Shown: positions 28,301 through 39,009 of the stretch, piece by piece
How positions within the stretch are numbered: the stretch's first letter is position 1
How the letters are laid out: the number at the start of each line of letters is the position of its first letter
Assembly: GCF_010730575.1 (NCBI RefSeq)
Contig: NZ_AP022614.1
Location: 4,154,001 to 4,218,000, forward strand
DNA: 64,000 nucleotides
DNA from: Mycobacterium parmense
GTDB taxonomy: Bacteria; Actinomycetota; Actinomycetes; Mycobacteriales; Mycobacteriaceae
Direction of reading: 5' to 3'
Position numbers and translations under genes: made by a program
Notes under the pieces: model-generated
Database searches by the model: none
Told to the model about the DNA's origin: nothing
What the model saw: only the letters and a program-made list of their open reading frames with translations

Positions 28301-28901
28301 TTTCGTGGTGATCGTCGCGGCCCTGCTGGTGCTGGCCTCCGTGGTCAGCAAGATCTTCGGCAATGTCGGCGGCCTGAACAAAGACCAGCTCGGACTCAAC
28401 GGCCCGTCGTCGTCGACGTCCTCGTCGGCGTCCGCGTCGGCGCCCGCCGGCAGCATCGTCAGGCCGACGAAGGCCAGCGTCTACTCCCCCGACGGCGAGC
28501 CCGACAACGCCGGGCAGGCCGGGCTGGCCATCGACGGCGACCCCGCCACCTCTTGGGAGACCGACACCTACACCGACGCCGTCCCCTTCCCCAGCTTCAA
28601 GGCCGGCGAGGGGCTGATGCTGCAACTGCCCAGCCCCACCACGGTCGGCGCGGTCTCCATCGACATCTCCAGCACCGGAACCAAGGTGGAGCTGCGCGCG
28701 TCGTCCTCACCCGCGCCGGCGAAGCTGGACGACACCACCCTGTTGGCGCCGGCCGCCACCCTCAAGCCGGGGCACAACACCATCCCCGTCAAGAGCGCCG
28801 CGCCGACCTCGAACCTGCTGGTCTGGATCTCCACGCTGGGCAGCACCGACGGCAAGAGCAAGGCGGCCATCTCGGAGATCACGGTCCAGGCCGCGTCCTG
28901 A
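25302..28901 (+). CDS. murJ: Lipid II flippase MurJ fused to a pseudokinase (MviN)
   Basis: This 1199-residue protein joins three parts. Residues about 45-560 are the polytopic MviN/MurJ membrane domain (SRITGFARIVLLAAILG, NQLPNLVAALVLEATFTAIF), which moves lipid II across the membrane. Residues about 709-960 are a protein-kinase fold (ARIAGGRYRLLVFHGG) whose HRD and DFG motifs are missing. After one helix at about 992-1015 comes an extracytoplasmic discoidin-like domain. In M. tuberculosis PknB phosphorylates the pseudokinase part and FhaA binds it, stopping peptidoglycan synthesis; pknB and fhaA are both in this window. The start ATG overlaps the preceding stop (ATGA). The frame stays open upstream through Rv3909, but that part is a shadow. 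Confidence 0.95.
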   Translation: MNPAYRQAPPQRTRLPHRTPPRPRDPQSPPTGPLPPVPSGLDRRRPELSDAALVSRSWAMAFATLVSRITGFARIVLLAAILGAALSSAFSVANQLPNLVAALVLEATFTAIFVPVLARAEQSDPDGGAAFVRRLVTLTTAVLLVATALSVLAAPLLVRLMLGRVPQVNEPLTTAFAYLLLPQVLAYGLTSVFMAILNTRNVFGPTAWAPVVNNVVALATLVVYLVVPGQLSVDPVRMGNAKLLVLGIGTTAGVFAQTAVLLVALRRRRVDLRPLWGIDQRVKRFGTMAGAMLLYVLISQLGLVVGNQIASTAAASGPAIYAYTWLVLMLPYGMIGVTVLTVVMPRLSRNAAVADTRAVLADLSLATRLTLITLIPIVAFMTVAGPAIGSALFAYGHFGGVDAGYLGAAIALSAFTLIPYGLVLLQLRVFYAREQPWTPIVIILVITAVKIVCSVLAPHVTGDPKLVAAYLGLANGLGFLAGAVIGYQLLRRTLLPTGGHLVGVGEVRTILVTTTASLLAALVAHVADRLLGMSELTAHWGAGGSLLRLAVLGAIMLPITAAVMLRAQVPEARAALDMVRRRVGGRVATSPRRSKPPARKGSSHRRPVTYPEQRNSYPPGAKAVQEPARHRSLERPPERPAPARTAKGPEVTDRPVDGAASGAGFASGAGSDLSRPLADDFQPDIPAERAPQPSVSRASDSLNGDAAEDVHLVPGARIAGGRYRLLVFHGGAPPLQFWQALDTALDRQVALTFVDPDGALPDDVLQEILSRTLRLSRIDKPGVARVLDVVHTGSGGLVVSEWVRGGSLQEVADTSPSPVGAVRAMQSLAAAADAAHRAGVALSVDHPNRVRVSIDGDVVLAYPATMPDANPQDDIRGIGAALYALLVNRWPLAESGVRSGLAPAERDAGGNPVEPMAIDRDIPFQISAVAVRAVQEDGGIRSASTLLNLLQQATAVADRTEILGPVDDALSPPTSRISAGGEHDVFARRRRNVLIGVGAGFVVIVAALLVLASVVSKIFGNVGGLNKDQLGLNGPSSSTSSSASASAPAGSIVRPTKASVYSPDGEPDNAGQAGLAIDGDPATSWETDTYTDAVPFPSFKAGEGLMLQLPSPTTVGAVSIDISSTGTKVELRASSSPAPAKLDDTTLLAPAATLKPGHNTIPVKSAAPTSNLLVWISTLGSTDGKSKAAISEITVQAAS

Positions 28902-28967
28902 TCGCTCACTCACACCACCTCGTCCGGGTGAAGTGCCGCGCGATACCCGACCGATTACTGTCCGGCC

Positions 28968-29549
28968 GTGGGCTTTCGGGGAAACATCGAGCGCGACCGC
29001 AGCGACGCCGAGCTGCTGGCAGCCCATGTCGCCGGGGACCGTCACGCCTTCGGCGAGTTGTTTCACCGCCACCGTCGCCAGCTGCACCGGCTTGCACGCC
29101 TGACGACCCGCAGCGCCGAGGACGCGGAGGACGCCCTGCAGGAGGCGATGCTGTCGGCGCACCGCGGCGCCGGGTCCTTCCGCCATGACGCGGCCGTCGG
29201 GAGTTGGTTGCACCGCATCGTCGTCAACGCCTGCCTGGACCGCCTGCGGCGCGCCAAATCGCACCCGACCGCGCCGCTGGAAGACATTTACCCCGTCGCC
29301 GACCGGACGGCGCAGGTCGAGACCGCGCTCGTGGTGCAGCGCGCCCTGATGCGGTTGCCGGTGGAGCAGCGGGCCGCGGTGGTCGCGGTCGACATGCAGG
29401 GGTATTCGGTGGCCGACACCGCGCGGCTGCTGGGCGTCCCCGAGGGCACGGTCAAGAGCCGTTGCTCCCGGGCCCGCGCGCGCCTCGCCGAGCTGCTCGG
29501 CTACCTCGACGTCCGCACCGCTCCTGACCGCGCGGCCGGTCCGCACTGA
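28968..29549 (+). CDS. sigM: ECF RNA polymerase sigma factor SigM
   Basis: The 193-residue extracytoplasmic-function sigma factor has region 2 at about 10-85 (DAELLAAHVAGDRHAFGELF, then EDAEDALQEAML) and region 4 at about 120-180 (LMRLPVEQRAAVVAVDMQGY, then VADTARLLGVPEGTVKSRCS). There is no region 3, as expected. The GTG start at 28968 lies 66 bases after murJ. The next gene encodes a membrane anti-sigma protein, the usual ECF pair. In M. tuberculosis SigM drives several ESX-related and envelope genes; whether it controls the reduced ESX-2 cluster here is unknown. Confidence 0.92.
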   Translation: MGFRGNIERDRSDAELLAAHVAGDRHAFGELFHRHRRQLHRLARLTTRSAEDAEDALQEAMLSAHRGAGSFRHDAAVGSWLHRIVVNACLDRLRRAKSHPTAPLEDIYPVADRTAQVETALVVQRALMRLPVEQRAAVVAVDMQGYSVADTARLLGVPEGTVKSRCSRARARLAELLGYLDVRTAPDRAAGPH

Positions 29550-29594
29550 CGGGAGTCGTGGCCCTCGGCCGCCCTATGACGGAGACTGGGGCGG

Positions 29595-30368
29595 ATGAAT
29601 GCAGTGGGCGACGACGCGGATGGGCATCACCCCGACCAGGGCGCGGCGGGAGCGGACCCAGCACTGACGGTTGAGCAGCTCGCCGACCTGCAGGCCGGGC
29701 TGCTCGACGACGACGCCGCCGCCCGCGTGCGCAGACGGGTCCGCGACGACCCGCACGCCCAAGGGGTGCTGGCTGCCTTGAACCAGGTGCGCCGTGACGT
29801 CGCCGCGCTCGGCGTCGATGCGGCGTCGGCGCCCGAGCCGCCAGCGCCGGTCGTCGAGGAGATCTCCGCGGCGCTGAGGTCGGCCGGCGCGCGCCCGCGT
29901 GGCGGCGCTGTCCACTCCGCCAGGCCGCACGTCCGGCCGGTCCGGCTCGTCGCGGCCGTGACGGGTTCCTGCGCGCTGCTCGCCGCGATCGGGTTCGGCA
30001 CGGCCGCCCTGCTGCGCGCCCCCCAACCCGCGCCGAGCGCGCCGGTCACCGCCGAACACATCACGGTGTCGACCCCACCCATGGCGGTTCCGCTGTCGCC
30101 GGCCGAGATCGTCGCCCTGACCCGCCACGACCCCGACTACGGTCCCCTGCATGACCCGTCGCGTCGCGCTTCGTGCCTCAGCGGCCTCGGGTACCCCGCA
30201 TCGGCCCAGGTGCTGGGCGCACGGCCGGTGGCCGTCAACGCCCGTCCCGGCGTCCTGCTGGTGCTGCCCGGCGACACGCCCCAGAATCTCGCGGTGTTCG
30301 TGGTGTCGCTGAACTGCAACGCGGCCGACACCGGGCTGCTGGCCAGCACGGGAATACCCCGCCCCTAG
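29595..30368 (+). CDS. rsmA: Anti-sigma-M factor, membrane protein (Rv3912)
   Basis: The 257-residue protein has a cytoplasmic N-terminal part with a helical sigma-binding-type region (ALTVEQLADLQAGLLDDDAA), one transmembrane helix at about 117-137 (VRLVAAVTGSCALLAAIGFG) and an extracytoplasmic domain with two cysteines (RRASCLSGLGYP, VVSLNCNAAD). It lies 45 bases after sigM. The sigma/anti-sigma pairing and the position identify it as the SigM anti-sigma factor. The symbol rsmA here means regulator of SigM and not the rRNA methyltransferase of that name. Confidence 0.85.
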   Translation: MNAVGDDADGHHPDQGAAGADPALTVEQLADLQAGLLDDDAAARVRRRVRDDPHAQGVLAALNQVRRDVAALGVDAASAPEPPAPVVEEISAALRSAGARPRGGAVHSARPHVRPVRLVAAVTGSCALLAAIGFGTAALLRAPQPAPSAPVTAEHITVSTPPMAVPLSPAEIVALTRHDPDYGPLHDPSRRASCLSGLGYPASAQVLGARPVAVNARPGVLLVLPGDTPQNLAVFVVSLNCNAADTGLLASTGIPRP

Positions 30369-30460
30369 TGTGGAGCCATGTGTTGTGGGACGCACCCGGG
30401 AACACCCGCGCCTACCCTGGTGTTTGTAGGAATCCGGAGACAACTGTTTGAAAGGTTTCT

Positions 30461-31468
30461 ATGACCACCGACACTGTCCACGATGTGATTGTTATTGGTT
30501 CGGGTCCTGCGGGCTATACCGCGGCGTTGTATGCCGCGCGGGCGCAGTTGGCGCCGGTGGTGTTTGAGGGGACCGCGTTTGGTGGGGCGTTGATGACGAC
30601 CACTGAGGTGGAGAATTATCCGGGTTTTCGGGACGGGATCACCGGTCCGGAGTTGATGGATCAGATGCGTGAGCAGGCGCTGCGGTTTGGTGCCGATTTG
30701 CGGATGGAAGACGTCGAGGCGGTGTCGTTGCAGGGGCCGGTGAAGTCGGTGACGGCGGAGGGCCGCACGTATCGGGCGCGGTCGGTGATTTTGGCGATGG
30801 GCGCGGCGGCGCGGTATCTGGGGGTGCCCGGGGAGCAGGAGTTGCTGGGCCGGGGGGTGTCGTCGTGTGCGACCTGTGATGGGTTTTTCTTCCGGGATCA
30901 CGACATCGCGGTGATCGGTGGGGGGGATTCGGCGATGGAGGAGGCCACGTTTTTGACCCGGTTTGCCCGCAGTGTGACGTTGGTGCACCGGCGTGCGGAG
31001 TTTCGGGCGTCGCGGATCATGCTGGAGCGGGCGCGTGCCAACGACAAGATCACGATCTTGACCAACAAGGAAGTGCTGGCGGTCGAGGGTAGCGAGACGG
31101 TGTCGGGTTTGCGGGTGCGCGACACCCTCACCGGGGCCGAGTCGGTGTTGGCGGTGACGGGGGTGTTCGTGGCGATCGGGCACGAGCCGCGCTCGGCGCT
31201 GGTGCGCGGGGTGGTCGACACCGACGCCGAGGGGTATGTGCTGGTGCAGGGCCGCACCACCGCGACCTCGGTCGAGGGGGTGTTCGCCGCCGGGGATCTG
31301 GTGGACCACACCTACCGCCAGGCCATCACCGCCGCGGGCAGCGGCTGCAGCGCCGCCATCGACGCAGAACGCTGGCTCGTCGACCACGCCGAATCCAGCA
31401 CACCGGCACACAGTAAAGCGACTGAATTTCCTGGCAGTACCGACACATTGATAGGAGCGCCGCAATGA
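30461..31468 (+). CDS. trxB: Thioredoxin reductase
   Basis: The 335-residue low-molecular-weight thioredoxin reductase uses NADPH to reduce thioredoxin. It has an FAD-binding [16 protein letters not shown] (about 12-27), the redox-active CATCDG and an NADPH-binding [12 protein letters not shown]-terminal FAD segment, [16 protein letters not shown], is also present. The stop overlaps the start of trxC (ATGA). The first three quarters of the gene use many G- and T-ending codons (ggt, ttt, gat, ttg), while the last part returns to C-ending codons like its neighbours; the protein is nevertheless intact. Confidence 0.97.
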   Translation: MTTDTVHDVIVIGSGPAGYTAALYAARAQLAPVVFEGTAFGGALMTTTEVENYPGFRDGITGPELMDQMREQALRFGADLRMEDVEAVSLQGPVKSVTAEGRTYRARSVILAMGAAARYLGVPGEQELLGRGVSSCATCDGFFFRDHDIAVIGGGDSAMEEATFLTRFARSVTLVHRRAEFRASRIMLERARANDKITILTNKEVLAVEGSETVSGLRVRDTLTGAESVLAVTGVFVAIGHEPRSALVRGVVDTDAEGYVLVQGRTTATSVEGVFAAGDLVDHTYRQAITAAGSGCSAAIDAERWLVDHAESSTPAHSKATEFPGSTDTLIGAPQ

Positions 31469-31818
31469 CCAACGCCGAAAAATCCGGTGGCACAATTGAA
31501 GTGACCGACGCGTCCTTCTCGTCTGACGTGTTGTCCAGCGATACGCCTGTGCTGGTGGACTTTTGGGCCACGTGGTGCGGGCCCTGCAAGATGGTCGCAC
31601 CGGTTCTCGAGGAGATCGCGAGCGAACGGTCCGGTCAGCTCACCGTCGCCAAGCTCGACGTCGACGCCAACCCGGAGACGGCCCGTGACTTCCAGGTGGT
31701 GTCGATCCCGACGATGATCCTGTTCAAGGAGGGCCAGCCGGTCAAGCGAATCGTCGGCGCCAAGGGCAAAGCGGCCCTGCTGCGGGAACTGTCCGACGCG
31801 GTCCCCAACCTCACCTGA
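31465..31818 (+). CDS. trxC: Thioredoxin
   Basis: The 117-residue thioredoxin has the active site WCGPCK (in [16 protein letters not shown]) and the conserved cis-proline in [13 protein letters not shown]. It receives electrons from the adjacent TrxB; the genes overlap by four bases and are read as one unit. In mycobacteria this protein is called TrxC and is the main TrxB partner. Confidence 0.97.
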   Translation: MTNAEKSGGTIEVTDASFSSDVLSSDTPVLVDFWATWCGPCKMVAPVLEEIASERSGQLTVAKLDVDANPETARDFQVVSIPTMILFKEGQPVKRIVGAKGKAALLRELSDAVPNLT

Positions 31819-31951
31819 GTCAACCGCGCCGCCGCACCACGCCCCGCGCAATAGCCTGGGGTTTTCAGGAATCCGAGCAGGATCTGAGACAATGGCGATT
31901 AGCTGTCGCGCATAGTGCGTCCGTCAGTCTGTGTCCCGGAGGGCCCTTGGT

Positions 31952-33172
31952 ATGTCGAGTCCGCGCCGTGAAGACGGCGACGCGTTGCGTTGCGGTGACC
32001 GCAGCGCAGCTGTGACCGAAATACGGGGAACCCTGGCCACTTTGGGGTTGCTGGACAGTCCGGAAGACGATTTCAGCACCGGCCGGCAGGTGGCCCCCGA
32101 CCTCTTCGACGCCGAACTCGACCAAGCGGTCCGCGCATTTCAACAGCAGCGCGGGCTTCTTGTCGACGGCATCGTCGGCGAGGCCACCTACCGCGCCTTG
32201 AAGGAGGCGTCGTACCGGCTCGGTGCGCGCACCCTGTACCACCAGTTCGGTGCGCCCCTCTTCGGGGACGACGTCGCCACCCTGCAGGCGCGGTTGCAGG
32301 ACCTGGGTTTCTACACCGGCCTGGTGGACGGTCACTTCGGCCTGCAGACCCACAACGCGTTGATGTCGTACCAGCGCGAGTACGGGATGGCGGCCGACGG
32401 CATCTGCGGCCCGGAAACGCTGCGGTCCTTGTATTTTCTGAGTTCGCGAGTCACCGGCGGTTCGCCGCACGCGATCCGCGAGGAGGAGCTGGTCCGCCGG
32501 TCGGGACCCAAGCTGTCGGGCAAGCGGATCATCATCGACCCGGGCCGCGGCGGCGCCGACCACGGCTTCATCGCGCAGGGCTCGGCAGGCCCCATCAGCG
32601 AGGCCGACATCCTGTGGGATCTGGCGAGCCGGCTCGAGGGCCGCATGACCGCCATCGGCATGGAGACCTTCCTCTCCCGCCCGGCCGCCGCCAGCCCGTC
32701 GGACGCCGAACGCGCCGCGACGGCCAACAATGTCGGCGCGGACCTGATGATCAGCCTGCGCTGCGAAAACCAGGCGAGCCCGGCGGCGAATGGCGTGGCC
32801 TCCTTTCACTTTGGCAACGCGCACGGTTCGGTGTCCACCATCGGCCGCAATCTTGCCGACTTCATTCAGCGAGAAGTTGTGGCACGCACCGGTTTACGCG
32901 ATTGCCGCACGCATGGCCGCACGTGGGACCTGTTGCGCCTCACCCGGATGCCGACTGTCCAGGTGGACGTTGGCTACATCACCAGCCCCGGTGACCGTTC
33001 GATGCTGCTGTCGACGCAGACCCGTGACGCGATCGCCGAAGGCATCCTGGCGGCGGTCAAGCGCCTGTATCTGCTCGGCAAGAACGACCGGCCTACCGGC
33101 ACATTCACTTTCGCCGAGCTGCTGGCTCACGAACTCTCGGTGGAACGAGCGAGCCGGCTCGGCGGCACCTGA
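31952..33172 (+). CDS. cwlM: CwlM, amidase-like regulator of peptidoglycan synthesis
   Basis: The 406-residue protein has two peptidoglycan-binding-1 domains (about 20-80 and 95-155; FDAELDQAVRAFQQQRGLLV, NALMSYQREYG) and an amidase-3 fold from about residue 190. The first metal-binding motif, normally GHGG, reads DPGRGG with Arg199 in place of the histidine, which fits the view that CwlM is not a hydrolase. In mycobacteria PknB-phosphorylated CwlM stimulates MurA, and other forms bind MurJ. The threonine cluster RPTGTFTF (Thr382, Thr384, Thr386) near the C terminus is conserved here. I chose the ATG at 31952, seven codons into the open frame, because it gives the usual 406-residue length. 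No signal peptide is seen. Confidence 0.93.
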   Translation: MSSPRREDGDALRCGDRSAAVTEIRGTLATLGLLDSPEDDFSTGRQVAPDLFDAELDQAVRAFQQQRGLLVDGIVGEATYRALKEASYRLGARTLYHQFGAPLFGDDVATLQARLQDLGFYTGLVDGHFGLQTHNALMSYQREYGMAADGICGPETLRSLYFLSSRVTGGSPHAIREEELVRRSGPKLSGKRIIIDPGRGGADHGFIAQGSAGPISEADILWDLASRLEGRMTAIGMETFLSRPAAASPSDAERAATANNVGADLMISLRCENQASPAANGVASFHFGNAHGSVSTIGRNLADFIQREVVARTGLRDCRTHGRTWDLLRLTRMPTVQVDVGYITSPGDRSMLLSTQTRDAIAEGILAAVKRLYLLGKNDRPTGTFTFAELLAHELSVERASRLGGT

Positions 33173-33921
33173 TCGGTCTGGGTGCTCTTCATCGTGTTGC
33201 CGGCGGTCAGTCCGGCGCCGACGGGCAGTTCCAATTGCGCGTTCTCCAGTAGGCGTTCGAGCGCGGCCTCAACTTCGGCCTTCCACCCGAGGCCCTTGTC
33301 GAGCTCGAGCCGCAGCCGCGGAAAATACGTATGTGGCGCTACGACAACGAATCCCGCGTCCTTCAAGAACTCCGCGTCGATGACGCAGTGCTCGACCGAA
33401 CAGTCACCGAGCGATTCGAGCACCGGCCGCAGGTCCGGTGTCACCACTCGTGGATCCTGCAACTCCGAGGCCGCCGGGGTGCGGCCGAAGGCTTCGAGCG
33501 CGCGAACCCCGCGGCGCACCAGCTCGTCGATCACGCTGGCGATGAGCCCGTGCGGTAGGTCGTCGGCGAATTGCCCCGGCTCGATGCCCATCGACGTCAA
33601 CAGGACGGCGTCGGCCGACACCGGTGCGGTGGGAAAACGCTGCGCGCGCGGCACCGCCCGCGGCGGCGCGTAGAGGACGTACCCCACGCACGGCGGCTCG
33701 GCGGGGCTCCGCTCGTCGGGCACCACCGTCGCGACCTGGCCGCACGAGCCCCACTCGAGCATGACCATCGACAGCCACGCCTCTTTCTCGAACTCCGGGT
33801 CGGCCAGATGGTCCTGAGGACCCAGGGTCGCCGGATCAACCTCCCAGAACACGCAGCGTCGAGCGTGCTTGGGAAGCTGCTCGAACGCCTCGAGCCGCAA
33901 CGGCGTGATTCGAGCGGACAC
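33127..33921 (-). CDS. GNAT family N-acetyltransferase (Rv3916c-like)
   Basis: The 264-residue protein starts at a GTG (33921) with AGGAG eight bases upstream, reading MSARITPLRLEAFEQLPKHA. Acetyltransferase-like segments (VGYVLYAPPRAVPRAQRFP, then VIDELVRRGVRALEAFGR) and a C-terminal part ending FVVVAPHTYFPRLRLELDK are visible. The substrate is unknown. The C terminus runs 46 bases into the end of cwlM on the opposite strand, so the tail (TDQVPPSRLARSTESS) is encoded in antisense to the CwlM end. It lies between cwlM and parB as in other mycobacteria. The 242 bases on to parB hold no gene. Confidence 0.8.
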   Translation of the reverse strand: MSARITPLRLEAFEQLPKHARRCVFWEVDPATLGPQDHLADPEFEKEAWLSMVMLEWGSCGQVATVVPDERSPAEPPCVGYVLYAPPRAVPRAQRFPTAPVSADAVLLTSMGIEPGQFADDLPHGLIASVIDELVRRGVRALEAFGRTPAASELQDPRVVTPDLRPVLESLGDCSVEHCVIDAEFLKDAGFVVVAPHTYFPRLRLELDKGLGWKAEVEAALERLLENAQLELPVGAGLTAGNTMKSTQTDQVPPSRLARSTESS

Positions 33922-34163
33922 TAATCTCCTGGCCTCCGTGCGGGACTGCAGCCATCTGCACCGGCAACGCCTCCAGGATAGGAGAGTTTGTCGTTGAGCG
34001 GCCAGCTTTCGCGGCCCGGCTTGCGGCCGTGCCGAAGAAATGCGCGATCGTGGGGCCACAGTGCACCGATTGGCGAAAGGTGTTGATGCACTTGGCCTTT
34101 TGCGCGCGGACAGTCGCGGCGCGGAGTCAGTGTCACAGTGACGTAATTACAGCGTGTGGCCGG

Positions 34164-35144
34164 TCACGCCTTCGGCGGCGACATCATGTCGATGATTCGC
34201 TGCAAGTCGTCGACGGACCCGAACTCCACGACGATCTTCCCCTTGCGCCTGCCCAGGCTGACCGTCACGCGGGTGTCGAAGGCGTTCGACAGGCGCTCGG
34301 CGACGTCTTGCAGGCCCGGCATCTGAATCGGCTTGCGGCGCGGCGACGCGGGCGTGCCCGGCCCGCCGCGGTTGGCCAGAGTGACCGCCTCCTCGGTGGC
34401 TCGCACCGACAACCCCTCCGCCACGATCCGGCCGGCCAGCTCCTCCTGCGCCTCGGGCCCGGCTTCCAGCGACAGCAGCGCGCGGGCGTGCCCCGCCGAG
34501 AGCACGCCGGCCGCCACCCGGCGCTGCACGGCGATCGGCAGCTTGAGCAATCGGATCATGTTGGTGATCAACGGGCGCGACCGGCCGATGCGGGCGGCGA
34601 GTTCGTCGTGGGTGACCCCGAACTCATCGAGCAGCTGCTGGTAGGCCGCCGCCTCTTCCAACGGGTTCAGCTGCACCCGATGGATATTTTCCAGCAGGGC
34701 ATCGCGCAGCAGATTGTCGTCGCCGGTCTCGCGCACGATGGCCGGGATGGTGGCCAGGCCCGCCTCCTGGGCCGCCCGCCAGCGCCGCTCCCCCATCACG
34801 ATCTGATAACGCGCTCCGCTCGATCCGGACACGGCCCGCACCACGATCGGCTGCAACAGACCGAACTCGCGGATGGAGTGCACCAGCTCCGACAGAGCTT
34901 CCTCGTCGAACACCTGCCGCGGCTGGCGCGGGTTGGCCTCGATATCACCCGGCGCGATCTCGCGGTACACCGCGCCCACCGCGGCGACGTCCGCGGCGGG
35001 ACCGCCGATCAGAACGTCCGCGGCGGCGCTGCCCATCCGCGGGCCGAGGGTCGCCGGCTGGGAATCCCCCTCGGCGGGGCCGGTGGGGATCAGTGAAGCC
35101 AGGCCCCGGCCGAGGCCGCCCTTCTTGCGTAACGGCTGCGTCAT
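34164..35144 (-). CDS. parB: Chromosome partitioning protein ParB
   Basis: The 326-residue protein binds parS sites near the origin, spreads along DNA and works with ParA in chromosome segregation. The N-terminal part starts [14 protein letters not shown]. The ParB/Srx CTPase motifs are present as [15 protein letters not shown] and [13 protein letters not shown], and [20 protein letters not shown] matches the family. The HTH parS-reading region is [20 protein letters not shown] dimerisation tail follows. The ATG at 35144 with GGGACG upstream is the right start; the open frame goes on upstream out of the family. It follows parA by 23 bases. Two parS sites lie at 36026-36041 and 36845-36860. 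Confidence 0.96.
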   Translation of the reverse strand: MTQPLRKKGGLGRGLASLIPTGPAEGDSQPATLGPRMGSAAADVLIGGPAADVAAVGAVYREIAPGDIEANPRQPRQVFDEEALSELVHSIREFGLLQPIVVRAVSGSSGARYQIVMGERRWRAAQEAGLATIPAIVRETGDDNLLRDALLENIHRVQLNPLEEAAAYQQLLDEFGVTHDELAARIGRSRPLITNMIRLLKLPIAVQRRVAAGVLSAGHARALLSLEAGPEAQEELAGRIVAEGLSVRATEEAVTLANRGGPGTPASPRRKPIQMPGLQDVAERLSNAFDTRVTVSLGRRKGKIVVEFGSVDDLQRIIDMMSPPKA

Positions 35145-35167
35145 GGTCGTCCCTTCGCGGAGTGTGG

Positions 35168-36894
<1,727 letters not shown>

Positions 36895-36913
36895 TTACAC
36901 GGCTGTAACTCGA

Positions 36914-37498
36914 TCAGTCGTGCAGCACGACGACACGGCGTGACGGCTCGACACCTTCGCTCTCGCTGTGGACACCGTCCACCGCCGCCACCGCGTCATG
37001 CACGATCTTGCGCTCGAACGGCGTCATCGGGGCGAGCTCCTCGCGCTTCCCGGATTCCAGGACCCGGCGCGCTACCTTGTCCCCCAGCGCGGCCAGTTCC
37101 TCCCGGCGCCGGCGCCGCCAACTCGCGATGTCCAGCATCAGCCGACTCCGAACCCCGGTTTTCTGGTGCACCGCGAGCCGGGTCAGCTCCTGCAACGCGT
37201 CGAGCACTTCGCCGCCGCGGCCGACCAACTTGTTCAAGTCGTCGCTGCCGTCGATGCTCACGACGGCGCGCTTGCCCTCTACGTCCAGGTCGATGTCGCC
37301 GTCGAAGTCCAACAAGTCCAACAACTCCTCGAGATAATCGCCGGCGATCTCCCCCTCGGCGACCAGGCGCTCCTCCAGGTCGTCCGAGTCGTCCTCGCCG
37401 GCTTCCGCGGCTGCTTCGTCCGATGTGGCGTCGTCGGCCGACAGCTCCGGCTCCAGCGCCGTGTCCAACTCGCGCTCGGTGGTTTCGGCGTCCGTCAT
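36914..37498 (-). CDS. jag: Jag/KhpB-type RNA-binding protein (KH and R3H domains)
   Basis: The 194-residue protein has an acidic N-terminal third (TTERELDTALEPELSADDAT), then a KH domain with IDGSDDLNKLVGRGGEVLDAL and an R3H domain ending APMTPFERKIVHDAVAAVDG. Family members bind RNA and, in Firmicutes, affect cell elongation. It follows yidC (82-base gap) on the same strand, the usual rpmH-rnpA-yidD-yidC-jag order. The ATG at 37498 was chosen because the acidic N-terminal domain starts there; a longer open frame reads into the spacer and is not supported. Confidence 0.92.
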   Translation of the reverse strand: MTDAETTERELDTALEPELSADDATSDEAAAEAGEDDSDDLEERLVAEGEIAGDYLEELLDLLDFDGDIDLDVEGKRAVVSIDGSDDLNKLVGRGGEVLDALQELTRLAVHQKTGVRSRLMLDIASWRRRRREELAALGDKVARRVLESGKREELAPMTPFERKIVHDAVAAVDGVHSESEGVEPSRRVVVLHD

Positions 37499-37580
37499 GT
37501 CTTTACCTCTTCCTCGTCCACGGGTCCCTGCCCTTGTCGGGGCGCGCCGGTCAAGCGCGCCCGGTGAAGATCTCCCGCGC

Positions 37581-38687
37581 CTACCGTCTGCGTTTCTTCG
37601 GACGCGCCCCTGGCCGCGGGGTGCGGTTGGCCGGTCCGTTGTTACGTCCCGCTGCGCTGGACGTGTCGGCGCCGGTGCTGGCATCGCCGTCGGAGGCTTT
37701 CGCCGCCGGAGCGGTCTCCTCGGCGGCGTCGCTTGCCGAACCGTCGCCATCCGGACCGGCCGGCTTCGCGTTGCGCTTGGGCTTGGCTCCCGGCGCCGGC
37801 GCATTGGCCGCGCGTCGCTCGATCGCCTCCTGCTTCTTCGCCTCTTCCTCTTTCTCGATCATGCTGAACACGTAGTGCTGCTGAGCGAAGGTCCAGATGT
37901 TGTTCGCGAACCAGTACAGGATGATGGCGAGCGGAAGAAAAGGTCCTCCGACGACCACCCCGAGCGGAAACACGTAGAGAGCCAGCTTGTTCATCATCGC
38001 GGTCTGCGGGTTGGCCGCGGCCTCGGCACTCTGGCGCGCGACCGACGCGCGGCTGTTGAAGTAGGTCGCAATGCCGGCCATGATCATCACCGGCGTACCC
38101 ACCGCGATCACCGCGGGCCGACTGAAGTGGGTGAAAGCATCCAACCCGGAGTGCTGCGTCATGAACGCCCCGATCGGCGCACCGAACAGGTTGGCGTCCA
38201 GGAAGTGGGCGACGTCGGTGGGGCTGAACATGTAGTTGCCGGTGAGGCGGTTCTGTGTCACCGAGAGGTGTGTCTGGCCGAAGCCGCCGGTCGTGCGGTT
38301 GAACGAGCGCAACACGTGGTAAAGCCCCAGGAACACCGGGATCTGCGCGAGCATCGGCAGACAGCCGAGGATCGGATTGAAGCCGTGCTCGCGCTGTAAC
38401 TTCTGCATCTCGAGCGCCATGCGCTGGCGGTCCTTGCCGTACTTCTTCTGCAGCGCTTTGATCTGTGGCTGCAGCTCCTGCATTTGGCGGGTGGTCCGGA
38501 TCTGGCGCACGAACGGCTTGTACAGGAGCGCGCGCAGCGAGAACACCAGGAACATGACGGAGAGCGCCCAGGCGAAGAAGTTCGAGGGCCCCAGTACCGA
38601 AGCGAACAGCTTGTACCAGGCCCACATGATCCACGACACCGGGTAGTACACGATGTCGAGGCTGAAGAAATCAAACAAAGGATCCAC
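37581..38687 (-). CDS. yidC: Membrane protein insertase YidC
   Basis: The 368-residue protein has the Oxa1/YidC core: an N-terminal helix region ([19 protein letters not shown]), [40 protein letters not shown] and [20 protein letters not shown]. It inserts proteins into the inner membrane alone or with SecYEG. The C-terminal tail from about 285 is basic and low in complexity ([10 protein letters not shown] and [11 protein letters not shown]) and may contact the ribosome. The start is a GTG at 38687 inside the end of yidD (17-base overlap). Confidence 0.96.
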   Translation of the reverse strand: MDPLFDFFSLDIVYYPVSWIMWAWYKLFASVLGPSNFFAWALSVMFLVFSLRALLYKPFVRQIRTTRQMQELQPQIKALQKKYGKDRQRMALEMQKLQREHGFNPILGCLPMLAQIPVFLGLYHVLRSFNRTTGGFGQTHLSVTQNRLTGNYMFSPTDVAHFLDANLFGAPIGAFMTQHSGLDAFTHFSRPAVIAVGTPVMIMAGIATYFNSRASVARQSAEAAANPQTAMMNKLALYVFPLGVVVGGPFLPLAIILYWFANNIWTFAQQHYVFSMIEKEEEAKKQEAIERRAANAPAPGAKPKRNAKPAGPDGDGSASDAAEETAPAAKASDGDASTGADTSSAAGRNNGPANRTPRPGARPKKRRR

Positions 38688-39009
38688 TCTCCCCTCGCGA
38701 CCCCGGGGCGTCCGAGGTGTCGCTGACGTCTTTCATGTTGTGGCGCTCGGGTATGGGATCCCATCCCCCCGGGTGCCACGGCCCGCACTTGGCGAGCCTC
38801 ACCGCGGCGAGCCAGCTTCCCCGTATCAAGCCGTACTCCGTCAGCGCATCCGCGGCATACTGGCTGCACGTCGGAACGAACCGGCATGTCGCCGGACGCA
38901 ATGGCGACACCATATGCCGGTAGAGCTGGATCAGAAAAATCAGGCCCCGCGCGGCCCCGCGGCTCGCGGCGCGCATGGCCGCGTTCATTGTTTTGCCGCC
39001 GAATCGCAT
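38671..39009 (-). CDS. yidD: Membrane protein insertion efficiency factor YidD
   Basis: The 112-residue protein has the DUF37/YidD core [15 protein letters not shown] region ([18 protein letters not shown]), the Cys-containing [15 protein letters not shown] and [12 protein letters not shown]. It is a small amphipathic membrane-associated helper of YidC. It overlaps both neighbours: 25 bases with rnpA and 17 bases with yidC. The start at 39009 ([11 protein letters not shown]) could also be the second ATG at codon 8. Confidence 0.93.
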   Translation of the reverse strand: MRFGGKTMNAAMRAASRGAARGLIFLIQLYRHMVSPLRPATCRFVPTCSQYAADALTEYGLIRGSWLAAVRLAKCGPWHPGGWDPIPERHNMKDVSDTSDAPGSRGESGSFV

